62,097 nt of DNA from an uncultured Sutterella sp. (lineage in GTDB: Bacteria > Pseudomonadota > Gammaproteobacteria > Burkholderiales > Burkholderiaceae_F): positions 1-62,097 of the forward strand of contig CAJKMT010000003.1 in assembly GCA_905201055.1 (NCBI GenBank), written 5' to 3'. A program made the translations under genes and the position numbers. A model generated the notes under the pieces. The model saw nothing but the letters and a program-made list of their open reading frames with translations, made no database searches and had not been told where the DNA came from. Position 1 is the first letter of the stretch, and each line of letters begins with the position of its first letter. Of the stretch, positions 7,930 to 17,059 are shown in pieces.

Positions 7930-9941
7930 TGAAACCTCAGTTTGAATCGTCCATTGAGCATGCGTTTGCCCCTGACGGTCCTCTGTGTCGTCAAATCGAA
8001 GGGTTTAAGAGACGCGACAGCCAGCTTCAATTTGCCAAGGCTGTCGCTGAAGCTATTGACTCCAAGGGGGTAGCCGTTGTTGAAGCCGGTACCGGGACCG
8101 GAAAAACTTTTGCTTATCTGGTTCCGGCGGTTTTGTCACGCTCCAAAACAATTGTCTCTACGGCAAGTAAAACTCTGCAGGATCAGCTTTTTAATAAGGA
8201 CGCAGGACGCGTTTGCGCAGCGCTTGCCATTGATGCCGATGTGGCGGTTTTGAAAGGCCGCAGCAACTATATCTGCAAAGAGCGTTTGGACCGGTTGGTC
8301 GAGCGCGGTTTGCTTCCCGAGGCAGACAGTTACAAGCGGCTCAAAAAAATCATCGACTTTGCCAGACAAAGTGACACCGGGGATAAAAACGATATTCCCG
8401 GAATTCCCGAAAAAGATCCCCTGTGGCCTTGGGTGACGAGCACCAAAGACAACTGCCTTGGTAAAACCAAGTGCCCGCACTACGATGACTGTTTCGTCAA
8501 TCGTGCGCGTCTCCGGGCACGCGAAGCCGACATAGTCATTGTGAACCACCATCTTTTCATGGCTGATTTAAGCCTCAAAGATGACACAATGGCCGAATTG
8601 CTCCCTGATGCCGATCTCGTTATTCTGGATGAAGCGCACAAGCTGCCTGATATCGGAATTGACTATTTCTCGGATATGTTTTCGCTGTGGGAACTGCAGG
8701 ATTTTTCCGAAGAAGGCCGCATTATCGGTAAGGCTCATGCGCCGGGCGTGGTACGTTGGGACGATGTATTTTTGGAAGTCAAAAAAGCCGCTTTGAATGT
8801 CCACCAGACGATTCACCGAGGGCTCGGTGTGGAGATCGACAGCGAAGTCGAAGTGGCCGGTATTGAAAACTTTTCCGAAATCATTAAAGAACCTTTTGAG
8901 GCACTCTGCCAATCCGTTTCTGAAGTTCGCAAAGCCTTTAAATCCATTGAGGGCTCTGTTGATGAGTGTGATCTTTTTGCCGAGCGCGCAGAAGAACTTT
9001 ATAAACGAATTCAGGATTGGCAGGTGACACTCTCAAACCCGCAGGCAGTTAAAACGGTCGGAGGAATTCCTTCTGTTCTTTGGCTGCGCCTGACCGATCA
9101 GAACGTACTTTTTTCCAATACGCCTTTGTCGCTTGCTCAGCCTTTTGTAAAAGCCCGTGCCAAAATGAGCAACGCCTGGGTGCTCACGAGTGCCACGATT
9201 TCTACCCGACGGGATGACGGTTCGGCTGATTTTTCGTATTTCCTTAACGAATTGGGACTGGCTTCTCAGACACCGACATTTACCTGGGACAGCCCGTTTA
9301 ATTTCCCTTATCAGGCAAGGTTTTATCTGCCGAAAAATTTGCCCGGGGTGTTTGAAGACAATTTTACCCACGAGCTCGTTGAAGCCTCCTGGCCCTTGCT
9401 GCAGAAAACGCAGGGGCGGGCATTTTTCCTCTGCACAAGTTTCCGCTCCATGGAGGCAATTGCCAACGAGCTTCGTCTTCGAATGGGAGCCAACTTTACG
9501 CTTTGTGTGCAGGGCGAAGCTCCGAAGTCCGAACTTTTGCAACGATTCAAGTCGATGCCCAATGCCGTGTTGGTGGGCTCCATGAGTTTTTGGGAAGGCG
9601 TGGATATGAAGGGGGATGCTCTTCAGCTGGTGGTCATTGACAAAATGCCTTTTGCGCAATTTGACACGCCGGTGGCTCGCGCCAAGAAAGAGTGGTTTGC
9701 TCAGCAGGGTAAGAATCCCTTTATGAGTTATCAATTGCCGGAAATGATTACCACGCTCAGGCAGGGTGTGGGCCGATTAATCCGCAGTGAAAATGATTTC
9801 GGGGTGGTCCTTTTCGGGGACAACCGCTTGCTTGAACAGCGCTATGGGAGGGTTGTGCTTGAAAGCCTGCCGCCCATGATCAGAACACGGGAATTCGCCC
9901 GCGTCTACTCATTCCTTGATAATCCGGATGAGGCATACTAA
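7929..9941 (+). CDS. yoaA: DinG/YoaA-type ATP-dependent DNA helicase
   Basis: A 670-residue XPD-like 5'-3' helicase of superfamily 2. Walker A is VEAGTGTGKTFAY (about residues 52-62), motif II is the DEAH box in VILDEAHKLPD, and the C-terminal motif has MSFWEGVDMKG and RQGVGRLIRSE. Cysteines that would ligate a 4Fe-4S cluster are present (NYICKERL, DNCLGKTKC, YDDC). Known role: removing DNA damage, R-loops or replication blocks. Length fits YoaA more closely than classic DinG. It is translationally coupled to the upstream exported-protein gene, and the two functions have no obvious link. Confidence 0.85.
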   Translation: MKPQFESSIEHAFAPDGPLCRQIEGFKRRDSQLQFAKAVAEAIDSKGVAVVEAGTGTGKTFAYLVPAVLSRSKTIVSTASKTLQDQLFNKDAGRVCAALAIDADVAVLKGRSNYICKERLDRLVERGLLPEADSYKRLKKIIDFARQSDTGDKNDIPGIPEKDPLWPWVTSTKDNCLGKTKCPHYDDCFVNRARLRAREADIVIVNHHLFMADLSLKDDTMAELLPDADLVILDEAHKLPDIGIDYFSDMFSLWELQDFSEEGRIIGKAHAPGVVRWDDVFLEVKKAALNVHQTIHRGLGVEIDSEVEVAGIENFSEIIKEPFEALCQSVSEVRKAFKSIEGSVDECDLFAERAEELYKRIQDWQVTLSNPQAVKTVGGIPSVLWLRLTDQNVLFSNTPLSLAQPFVKARAKMSNAWVLTSATISTRRDDGSADFSYFLNELGLASQTPTFTWDSPFNFPYQARFYLPKNLPGVFEDNFTHELVEASWPLLQKTQGRAFFLCTSFRSMEAIANELRLRMGANFTLCVQGEAPKSELLQRFKSMPNAVLVGSMSFWEGVDMKGDALQLVVIDKMPFAQFDTPVARAKKEWFAQQGKNPFMSYQLPEMITTLRQGVGRLIRSENDFGVVLFGDNRLLEQRYGRVVLESLPPMIRTREFARVYSFLDNPDEAY

Positions 9942-9944
9942 AAA

Positions 9945-9968
9945 GGCTGCCCGCAGGCAGCCTTTCTT
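9945..9968. terminator. Bidirectional terminator between yoaA and bamD
   Basis: Perfect 7-bp stem GGCTGCC / GGCAGCC, loop CGCA, with A residues before and T residues after, between two convergent genes. Confidence 0.75.
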
Positions 9969-9983
9969 AAAAGTTCTTCAATC

Positions 9984-10730
9984 TTAACGTTCGCGGTTTT
10001 GATTGAGTGCGAGCACTCGTTCAACGTCAGCTTCCAGATCCTTCACACCCATTTCCCGATAGCAGTCACGGATGAGTTCCAATGCGTCATCGGAGTAGGG
10101 GGTCTGTTGGAATGTACGCACGACATTTTGAGCGCGTTCAATGGCAGCCACGTATGCGTGACGGTCAAAGTAGAATTTCGCGATATTGTATTCATGGTGC
10201 GCTTGAGAAAGCACAAGTTCATGCATGCGGCGGCGCGCTTCGTGTGCATAGCGCGATTGCGGGAAGCGCTCGATCAGTTCCTTAAAAGTGTCAAACGCCG
10301 TCTGAGCTGCATCGGCATCGCGTTCGTAAATGTCCTGCGTAAGAAGTGCCGTGAAGATCGTGTTTCGCTGGTTAAGCGTGGAGATTGCCTTCAGATACAG
10401 CACGTAGTCACTGTTGGCATGATCGGGGTATTGACGAAGGAAGCGGTCGCAGGCCTGTACGCACTGCTCAACGTCGCCTTCGCGCCAGTAAGCGTAAGCG
10501 CTTTCAATTTGCGCTTGCTGAGCATAGCGGCCGAAGGGATAACGGCTTTCCAATTTTGTGTAATAATCTTGCGCCCGAGTCCAGTCGGCGTCTTCGACTG
10601 CCAGACGAGCCTCTTCGTAGAGTTGTTCGGCAGTCCAACCCTGGGTGTGGTCGATTTCAACTTGGGTGCAGCCTGCGGCTGCAACGGCGATGGCGGCGGC
10701 CATCACAACGGTTGCCGCACGCTTGCGCAT
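9984..10730 (-). CDS. bamD: Outer-membrane assembly lipoprotein BamD
   Basis: A periplasmic, outer-membrane-anchored lipoprotein of the beta-barrel assembly machine. Starting at 10730 the product begins MRKRAATVVM and reaches the lipobox AAAGC with Cys21 as the lipidated residue; TPR-like helical repeats follow (YEEARLAVEDADW, SRYPFGRYAQQAQ, RFPQSRYAHEARRR), all typical of BamD/ComL. Alternative in-frame starts at 10751 and 10787 only lengthen the signal peptide. It is divergent from rluD with about 110 bp between them, a gene pair kept in many proteobacteria. Confidence 0.9.
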   Translation of the reverse strand: MRKRAATVVMAAAIAVAAAGCTQVEIDHTQGWTAEQLYEEARLAVEDADWTRAQDYYTKLESRYPFGRYAQQAQIESAYAYWREGDVEQCVQACDRFLRQYPDHANSDYVLYLKAISTLNQRNTIFTALLTQDIYERDADAAQTAFDTFKELIERFPQSRYAHEARRRMHELVLSQAHHEYNIAKFYFDRHAYVAAIERAQNVVRTFQQTPYSDDALELIRDCYREMGVKDLEADVERVLALNQNRER

Positions 10731-10839
10731 TTGATGTAAAGTTAATGCCATTGATGTGACTCTGATAAATGCGGTCAATTGATTCACGGATTATAGCGAT
10801 CCGACCGCCTTTGACTCAAGTAAAAGATTAAGGAAATGT

Positions 10840-11844
10840 ATGTCGGCTCCTTCTGAAGAAGCACTTTATTTTGTTGTTGAGGACGAATATTCCGGTGAGC
10901 GTCTCGATAAAGTATTGGCAAAACTTTTGCCCTCGGTGTCCCGAGCAAGGCTGCAAAGCTGGATTGAACAGGGAGCGGTAGTCGTCAACGGCGAGGTGAC
11001 GGAAAAAATCCGAGCCAAGGTTGCCGCAGGCGACGAGATTGAAGTGACCGAGCAGCCCAGCCCCGAGGAGCTCGCCTTTAAGCCCGTTGCGATGGATATT
11101 GATGTCATCTATGAAGATGATGACATTCTGGTTGTCAATAAACCGGCCGGACTGGTTGTGCACCCGGCAGCGGGTCACTGGGATGACACGCTTTTAAACG
11201 GACTTTTGGCCCGCAATCCTGAATTAAAAACTCTGCCTCGTGCCGGCATTGTTCATCGTCTTGACAGAGACACGACCGGTCTGATGGTCGTTGCCAAGAC
11301 GCTTGAAGCGCAAACGGATCTGATTCGTCAGCTTCAGGCGCGCACGGTCAAGCGCGAATATTGGGCGATTGTCCACGGTCAGGCGCCTGAGGCGGGCTTT
11401 ATCGATGAACCCATCATGCGTGATCCGCGCTCACCGATGCGCTTTTGTGTGGGTCAAGGCCCCAGAGCCAAGGAAGCCAAAACGCATGTCAGACTTGTCG
11501 ATACCGCTTTTGTGCCGGGTGTCGGCCAAACCCCTTTGACTGTTTCGTGGGTTGCCTGCAGGCTCGACACCGGCAGAACTCACCAAATCCGTGTGCATAT
11601 GCAGTGGGCAGGCCTCGCTCTTGTGGGCGATCCGGTCTATAAGGGTAAAATGGGAAGGTTGCCTGAAGATTGTCCGCTTTCGGCAATCAAACGCCAGGCG
11701 CTGCATGCTTCCCGATTGGGACTGCAGCACCCGAGAACGAAAGAATTAATGCAATGGTTTGTGCCTGCGCCGCAGGATATGGCGCAGCTGATGCAAGAGA
11801 TCGGTTTCGGTCCGACTGATGAACCTGTGACAGTTTTTGATTGA
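10840..11844 (+). CDS. rluD: 23S rRNA pseudouridine synthase RluD
   Basis: A 334-residue RluA-family enzyme that converts uridines in helix 69 of 23S rRNA (1911/1915/1917 in E. coli) to pseudouridine. It has an N-terminal S4 RNA-binding domain (about residues 20-66) and the catalytic motif HRLDRDTTG with Asp142. The C-terminal half carries RTHQIRVHMQW, also standard. It starts the operon rluD-pgeF-rimO-mtgA and is divergent from bamD. Confidence 0.92.
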   Translation: MSAPSEEALYFVVEDEYSGERLDKVLAKLLPSVSRARLQSWIEQGAVVVNGEVTEKIRAKVAAGDEIEVTEQPSPEELAFKPVAMDIDVIYEDDDILVVNKPAGLVVHPAAGHWDDTLLNGLLARNPELKTLPRAGIVHRLDRDTTGLMVVAKTLEAQTDLIRQLQARTVKREYWAIVHGQAPEAGFIDEPIMRDPRSPMRFCVGQGPRAKEAKTHVRLVDTAFVPGVGQTPLTVSWVACRLDTGRTHQIRVHMQWAGLALVGDPVYKGKMGRLPEDCPLSAIKRQALHASRLGLQHPRTKELMQWFVPAPQDMAQLMQEIGFGPTDEPVTVFD

Positions 11845-11857
11845 TAGGAATTTTCCA

Positions 11858-12646
11858 ATGATTGACGATACCACCAAGCCCGCTTTAGCGATTTTGCAGC
11901 CTGATTGGGACAGTGTTCGCCCGGCCAACGTTGATGCGCTCATGACCCTTCGCGCAGGCGGCGTCTCCTCCGGTCCTTTCGGCGACAAGGACGGCATCGG
12001 CGGCTTTAATGTCGGTTTATATACGGGGGACGTTCCCGTTTGTGTGAACATGAACCGAAATCTTGCCGCGCAACTCGTGCCTGCCGATCCCAAGTGGCTT
12101 AAGCAAGTTCACGGCGACCGTGTGGTGGACGCTGAAACGGCAGCGCCCGAAGAAGAAGCCGATGCAAGCAGCGCAATCACCCCCAATGTGGTGTGCGTGG
12201 TCCAGGTGGCTGATTGCCTGCCGGTTTTGATCGCCGAAAAAAACGGACGCGCAGTTGCTGCCGTGCACTGCGGCGGGCGAAGCCTCTCGGCAGGAATCCT
12301 TCAAAAAACCATCGCCCGTCTGCGTGAAAGACTCTCTGACTCTGACGCGCAATTTATCGCGTGGCTTGGACCGCGTATCGGTGATGAAGATTTCGAAACG
12401 GGTGCCGATGTACTTGAATCCATGCAAAAAATCATTGAAGGCGCCGAAGTGGCTTTCAAAGAAAAGGGCGACGGCAAGTATCTCTGCTCTCTGACAACGC
12501 TTGCCCGCATGGCACTCCTGCAGGTGGGCGTAGAAGACGTGATCCAGGCTCGACACAGCACCTATGCCGATCCTGAACTCTTTTACAGTTTCCGCCGTGA
12601 CGGTACCACCGGCCGCCACGCCGCAATGATCTGGATTAAAGGTTAA
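11858..12646 (+). CDS. pgeF: Peptidoglycan editing factor PgeF (YfiH/laccase-domain family)
   Basis: A 262-residue protein of the YfiH/DUF152 family; in E. coli YfiH hydrolyses misincorporated L-Ser in muropeptides, and other members act on purine nucleosides. Metal-binding His/Cys are seen in WLKQVHGDRV, VQVADCLPVL and AAVHCGGRS. The start at 11858 has AGGA eight bases upstream. It follows rluD by 13 bases, the same order as E. coli rluD-yfiH. Confidence 0.88.
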   Translation: MIDDTTKPALAILQPDWDSVRPANVDALMTLRAGGVSSGPFGDKDGIGGFNVGLYTGDVPVCVNMNRNLAAQLVPADPKWLKQVHGDRVVDAETAAPEEEADASSAITPNVVCVVQVADCLPVLIAEKNGRAVAAVHCGGRSLSAGILQKTIARLRERLSDSDAQFIAWLGPRIGDEDFETGADVLESMQKIIEGAEVAFKEKGDGKYLCSLTTLARMALLQVGVEDVIQARHSTYADPELFYSFRRDGTTGRHAAMIWIKG

Positions 12647-12649
12647 AGA

Positions 12650-13993
12650 ATGCTTAAAAATGCCCGAATCGGTGTAGTTTCCATGGGCTGCCCCAAGGCA
12701 CTTGTGGATTCTGAACGCATCATGACGCAATTGAGAGCCGAGGGTTATGAAATTGTCGGCTCTTACTCAGACGCAGACCTTGTGATTGTCAATACCTGCG
12801 GCTTTCTGAATGAAGCCGTGGCCGAAAGTGTCGATGCCATTAATGAGGCGATGCGTGAAAACGGCCGGGTGATCGTCACCGGCTGCCTGGGTGCGAAAAA
12901 ACATTTGGACGGCACGTCCTACCTCGATGATGTCTGTCCGAATGTATTGGGTGTGACCGGTCCGGGTGAATTTGAAAAAGTCTATGAGCTTGTGCACCGC
13001 AATCTGCCGCAGCCTCATAGTCCATACTGGGATCTGGTGCCTAAGGCAGGATTAAAGCTCACGCCTTCGCACTACGCCTATCTCAAAATCAGTGAAGGCT
13101 GCAATCACAAGTGCGCTTTTTGCATTATTCCGCAGTTAAGAGGGAAACTCGTCAGCCGTCCGATCGGAGAAGTACTGCGGGAGGCGGAAATCTTAAGAGA
13201 GTCGGGCGTGCGTGAACTCATGGTCATTAGCCAAGACACTTCTGCCTACGGTGTTGACTGCCGCTACAAGATCGACTTTACCGATCAGGGTAAGGCGGTC
13301 CAAACACGTCTCATCGATTTGGCGCGCGAATTGGGTGAACTCGGAATGTGGATCCGTCTGCATTATGTTTACCCCTATCCGCAGGTTGATCAGGTGGTGG
13401 AATTGATGGCCGAGGGCAAAATTCTGCCTTATCTGGATATTCCGTTTCAGCATGCACACCCCAGAGTGTTAAAAGCAATGAAACGGCCCGCCGCTACTGA
13501 AAAAACACTGGAAAGAATTCAGAACTGGAGAAAGATCTGCCCGGATCTCACCATTCGATCAACGTTTATTGCGGGTTTTCCGGGCGAGACAGAGGAAGAA
13601 TTCCAATACCTTTTGGATTTCCTCAAAGAGGCTCAGCTTGACCGTGTCGGCTGCTTTGCCTACTCTCCCATTGAGGGGGCGAGTGCCAATGACTTGCCCG
13701 GTGCCTTGCCCGATGAGGTCAGAGAAGAACGCCGAGACCGCTTCATGCTGGTACAGTCTGAGATTTCTGAAGAACGCATGCGCCGCAAAATCGGCACGAT
13801 TCAGAAGGTCATTATTGATGAACCGGAAGATGAAGACGGCGTTGCCATCGGCAGAACAACGGCCGATGCGCCTGAAATCGACGGCATTATCTATGTCACT
13901 ACCGATACACATTTAAATCCCGGTGACATCGTTAATGTGAAGGTGACGGCTAACCAAGAGTACGACCTGATCGGCAGACACATTGTTTCTTAA
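12650..13993 (+). CDS. rimO: Ribosomal protein uS12 methylthiotransferase RimO
   Basis: A 447-residue radical-SAM enzyme that adds a methylthio group to Asp89 of ribosomal protein uS12. The UPF0004 domain has its three cluster cysteines (SMGCPKALVDSE, VNTCGF, TGCLGAKK). The radical-SAM motif is CNHKCAFC followed by QLRGKLVSRP. A C-terminal TRAM domain (about 375-447) is present. It lies three bases after pgeF in the operon. Confidence 0.93.
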   Translation: MLKNARIGVVSMGCPKALVDSERIMTQLRAEGYEIVGSYSDADLVIVNTCGFLNEAVAESVDAINEAMRENGRVIVTGCLGAKKHLDGTSYLDDVCPNVLGVTGPGEFEKVYELVHRNLPQPHSPYWDLVPKAGLKLTPSHYAYLKISEGCNHKCAFCIIPQLRGKLVSRPIGEVLREAEILRESGVRELMVISQDTSAYGVDCRYKIDFTDQGKAVQTRLIDLARELGELGMWIRLHYVYPYPQVDQVVELMAEGKILPYLDIPFQHAHPRVLKAMKRPAATEKTLERIQNWRKICPDLTIRSTFIAGFPGETEEEFQYLLDFLKEAQLDRVGCFAYSPIEGASANDLPGALPDEVREERRDRFMLVQSEISEERMRRKIGTIQKVIIDEPEDEDGVAIGRTTADAPEIDGIIYVTTDTHLNPGDIVNVKVTANQEYDLIGRHIVS

Positions 13994-14008
13994 TCGGGAG
14001 ACAAATCG

Positions 14009-14704
14009 GTGAAGATTAAAAGCACTGTCAAGACCATCTGTCTGGCTGTTCTGGCTCTTTTTGTCATTGTCGAGGGTTATTACGTCGGGCAGGTACTCTG
14101 GTACAGTATTTCGCCTGTCGAAACATCTGCTTATATCGAAAGCGAGCGGGAACGTTTGGGACGCGTGAGCTACAAACCGGTGCTTTTAAAGAATGTCTCA
14201 AGTGACATGGTGCGGGCGACGGTGGCTGCAGAAGATGCCCGTTTCATGGAACACATCGGCATTGAGTGGGAAGCGACGGGCGAAGCCTTCGTGAGCAACG
14301 TCATTGAAGGCGAACGGGCGCCGGGCGGCTCCACGATCACTCAGCAAACCGTTAAAAATCTCTTTTTGTCACACGAAAAAAGCTATATCAGAAAGGCCCA
14401 GGAAATGTTCTTGGCATTGGTCATGGATGCCACATGGAGTAAAGGGCGGATACTGCAGACATACTTAAATATCGCTGAATTCGGAGAGGGAATTTTCGGG
14501 GTTGAAGCGGCTGCACGGCACTATTATGGGGTGAGTGCCAGGCGTCTTACTCATTGGCAAAGCGTTTGGCTTGCCGCCATTCTCTCCAATCCCAGATATT
14601 ACGAAAAACACGGCTCAACCGACTGGCTTCGGCATCGCATCGATGTGATCGAAGGGTCGATGAAAGAGCCCCAGTTTGCTTCAATCAATAATCGAATGCA
14701 TTAA
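14009..14704 (+). CDS. mtgA: Monofunctional peptidoglycan transglycosylase MtgA
   Basis: A 231-residue GT51 glycosyltransferase that polymerises lipid II glycan strands. It has an N-terminal membrane anchor (about residues 8-28), then the GT51 motifs EDARFMEHIGIEW (catalytic Glu) and GGSTITQQTVKNLFLS, and RKAQEMFLAL. The start is GTG with GGGAG nine bases upstream. It closes the rluD-pgeF-rimO-mtgA operon and its stop overlaps that of the convergent permease gene. Confidence 0.9.
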   Translation: MKIKSTVKTICLAVLALFVIVEGYYVGQVLWYSISPVETSAYIESERERLGRVSYKPVLLKNVSSDMVRATVAAEDARFMEHIGIEWEATGEAFVSNVIEGERAPGGSTITQQTVKNLFLSHEKSYIRKAQEMFLALVMDATWSKGRILQTYLNIAEFGEGIFGVEAAARHYYGVSARRLTHWQSVWLAAILSNPRYYEKHGSTDWLRHRIDVIEGSMKEPQFASINNRMH

Positions 14705-15864
14705 GAAAGCTGTGCGGTTTGTCGCTCGGCAATTCTCTTTTTGAGCATCAGATACGCCAATACCGAGTAGACAATCGCTTGAGCAGCGCTTGCTGAGAGC
14801 ATCGGCGCAATATCGGCAATAGAAGCGCCCTCCTGGCTTGCCAAAACAATGGCCTGACAAGCGGGTGTTGTCGGGATGACCCAGGCAAAGGGCAGGGTCC
14901 AGAAGGCAAAATTTTCCATCGGATACACAAGCCCGGAGAGAAACACGCTTGGCGCCGAAGCCAGCACCAAGCCCGCTGCGTATCGGTTGGTGTTCATCCA
15001 AAGTGTCAGGAAAATGGCCAAAGCGGTAAGCGACACTGTAAAGAGCAGTATCGCGATGATGACCGCAGGGGGATTGATGAGTGTCGGCATGGTCAAAAGA
15101 GCCAATCCGAAAGACTCAATGAAAAATGACCAGAAAAGCGCAATTGCCAAAAATCCCAAGGCGACATAGAGGAACTGAGCGGGAGAAGTCATTGCCGCAT
15201 TAAAAAATTCCGGAGGTTTGGCTGCAGACAGCCAGCCGCCTAATGCAATACCGGTACCGAAGAGCATTACAGCCTGCACGATGACAATAGCCACCATCGG
15301 TACGGTGTAGTAGCCGTAACCCGAGATGTTGTTATAGAGATCCTGCGAGGTAAAGGGTGAGGGAGCCATCGCCATTTGTTTGACAAGAATCGGGTTAAGC
15401 CCCTGAGCGACAAGGCGCGAGGCGGCGCTTACCATATTTTCCTGTGTGACGAGTGCGAGCACTGCAGCCGAAACCGCCCTGCCTTTTACAGGCACTGCGC
15501 CGTTACTGAAAACCGTTACAACCGTTTGTTCGCCGCGCAGAATCTCACGCAAAAAATTCTCACCGATCACGACGATGACATCGGCTTCTGAGCGCCTGAA
15601 AGCTTCACGGGCCTGAGAAAAATCCGCCGTTTCAAGTACGGTGTCGATCACGGCAGCCGAGCGCAGTTTGTCTGTAAAGTCCTGCGAAGTGCGGCTTTGA
15701 TCCATATCGACAATCGCCGTCGGGATTTTGACAATGATCTGATTGTCATAAGGCAGGGCATAAAAAACCAGGTAAAAAAGCGACGCTATCGCGAAAACCA
15801 TGAAGCTGTCGTGGGAGAAAAACGCATGGCGAATCGTTTGAAGGAAGATACGCAAACGGCTCAT
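14701..15864 (-). CDS. ABC-2 type export permease (second of pair)
   Basis: A 387-residue membrane protein: one N-terminal helix, a large periplasmic domain (about residues 45-180) and five C-terminal helices, the YhhJ/YbhR layout of ABC-2 drug-export permeases. It is the last gene of the tolC-hlyD-permease-permease operon and overlaps the previous gene by ATGA. It probably forms a heterodimer with the upstream permease. No ATP-binding subunit or domain is found in the operon, so the energy source must be encoded elsewhere. Confidence 0.8.
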   Translation of the reverse strand: MSRLRIFLQTIRHAFFSHDSFMVFAIASLFYLVFYALPYDNQIIVKIPTAIVDMDQSRTSQDFTDKLRSAAVIDTVLETADFSQAREAFRRSEADVIVVIGENFLREILRGEQTVVTVFSNGAVPVKGRAVSAAVLALVTQENMVSAASRLVAQGLNPILVKQMAMAPSPFTSQDLYNNISGYGYYTVPMVAIVIVQAVMLFGTGIALGGWLSAAKPPEFFNAAMTSPAQFLYVALGFLAIALFWSFFIESFGLALLTMPTLINPPAVIIAILLFTVSLTALAIFLTLWMNTNRYAAGLVLASAPSVFLSGLVYPMENFAFWTLPFAWVIPTTPACQAIVLASQEGASIADIAPMLSASAAQAIVYSVLAYLMLKKRIAERQTAQLS

Positions 15865-17051
15865 TGCTGTACCTCCGACTCAAGTTCAATTTCCTCGCGA
15901 ATTCGCCTTTTAAAAAGCCCGTAACCGACACCGAACCACAAAAGGGCAAATATGGCGAGTTTGCCTAATGTCCAGAGTGAAGAAAGTAAGGGGGCGTCAA
16001 GTATCCAAACCTGTCCCTGGAACTTAAAGTAGTGAGTTAAGGGGAATGAGACGGCAAGCCACTGTATCGGTTCGGCCATTGAATCCAAAGGATAGGAAAA
16101 TCCGGTGTAGGGGAAAATCGGTGCAATGTAACCCACAATGCAGCTTAAAACAATCACCCATCCGAGCGGCATTACCACACCGATTAAAAAGACGGGCAGC
16201 AGCGCCATGACTGCCATAAAAAAGGCAAAACCGAATAACCACAAAAGAAGACTTCCCTGAACCCACCAGCCCAGCGCTCCGGTCATAATGGCGATGTAGG
16301 CAAAACCGTAGAAACAATACAGAAGCCACCAGGGGAGGGCTTTGCCGAGAAAGGCGATCAAGGGGCTGTTGTCAGCCGCGACAAGCCACTTTCTGACCTG
16401 TCGGTCACGCCAAAGCGATAAAAGACGGCTTGCAAGCGCAAGTGTCATCGCCAGATGCAAAATACCCGGAATCAATGTGGGCAAAATATAGGCTTGAAAG
16501 TTAAAACCGACGTTGCCAAGGGTAATTGAGTGAACAGAAATGAGAGCTGTGGCCCGCTCAGCCTGCTTGGCGGTGAGGCCTGCTGTTTGAGCCAGCCTTT
16601 TGAATTTATCTGTCTGATAACCCAAAAGCGTTTGTTTAATATCGAGCTCAAGCGTTGTGGCAATGGCGTAGAGCGTTTTCGGAAAGTAAAGTTCGACGGA
16701 AGCACCGTCGGGCTTCGTGCTTCGGTCAAGCCATCTGTCAGGAATAACCATGTAGGCGTAGACATCGGCTCGCTGAACGGCTTTTTGCGCTTCAAGGGGC
16801 GTAGCGTAGGAGACAAGACGCACGGACGGGATGGCGTCAAGCCGGCTTTCAAGCTCAATGGACTCAGGCTGGTGATCGAGATTGACGACGCCGACAGGAA
16901 TATCTCGCATGAGTCCCTGACCGAAAAGACCGGCGATAAGAACGCACCAAATAACAGGCATCAAAACAAACATCACCAGATCCCAAGGGCTGCGCAATAC
17001 AGCCAGGACCTCATCTCTGATGCTTGAAAGAAGCGCCGATTTGCTGCTCAT
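15861..17051 (-). CDS. ABC-2 type export permease (first of pair)
   Basis: A 396-residue homologue of the downstream permease with the same topology: helix at about 20-40, a large outside domain, then five helices from about 175 onward. The C-terminal end is highly charged. It starts nine bases after hlyD and is coupled to the second permease (ATGA overlap). The role is inferred from family: extrusion of drugs, bile acids or lipids across both membranes with the adaptor and TolC neighbours. Confidence 0.8.
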   Translation of the reverse strand: MSSKSALLSSIRDEVLAVLRSPWDLVMFVLMPVIWCVLIAGLFGQGLMRDIPVGVVNLDHQPESIELESRLDAIPSVRLVSYATPLEAQKAVQRADVYAYMVIPDRWLDRSTKPDGASVELYFPKTLYAIATTLELDIKQTLLGYQTDKFKRLAQTAGLTAKQAERATALISVHSITLGNVGFNFQAYILPTLIPGILHLAMTLALASRLLSLWRDRQVRKWLVAADNSPLIAFLGKALPWWLLYCFYGFAYIAIMTGALGWWVQGSLLLWLFGFAFFMAVMALLPVFLIGVVMPLGWVIVLSCIVGYIAPIFPYTGFSYPLDSMAEPIQWLAVSFPLTHYFKFQGQVWILDAPLLSSLWTLGKLAIFALLWFGVGYGLFKRRIREEIELESEVQQ

Positions 17052-17059
17052 TGTCGGTA

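Noticed and set aside
9033..9734. Antisense frame inside the helicase gene
   Set aside because: Lies wholly opposite conserved helicase motifs and has no features of its own.
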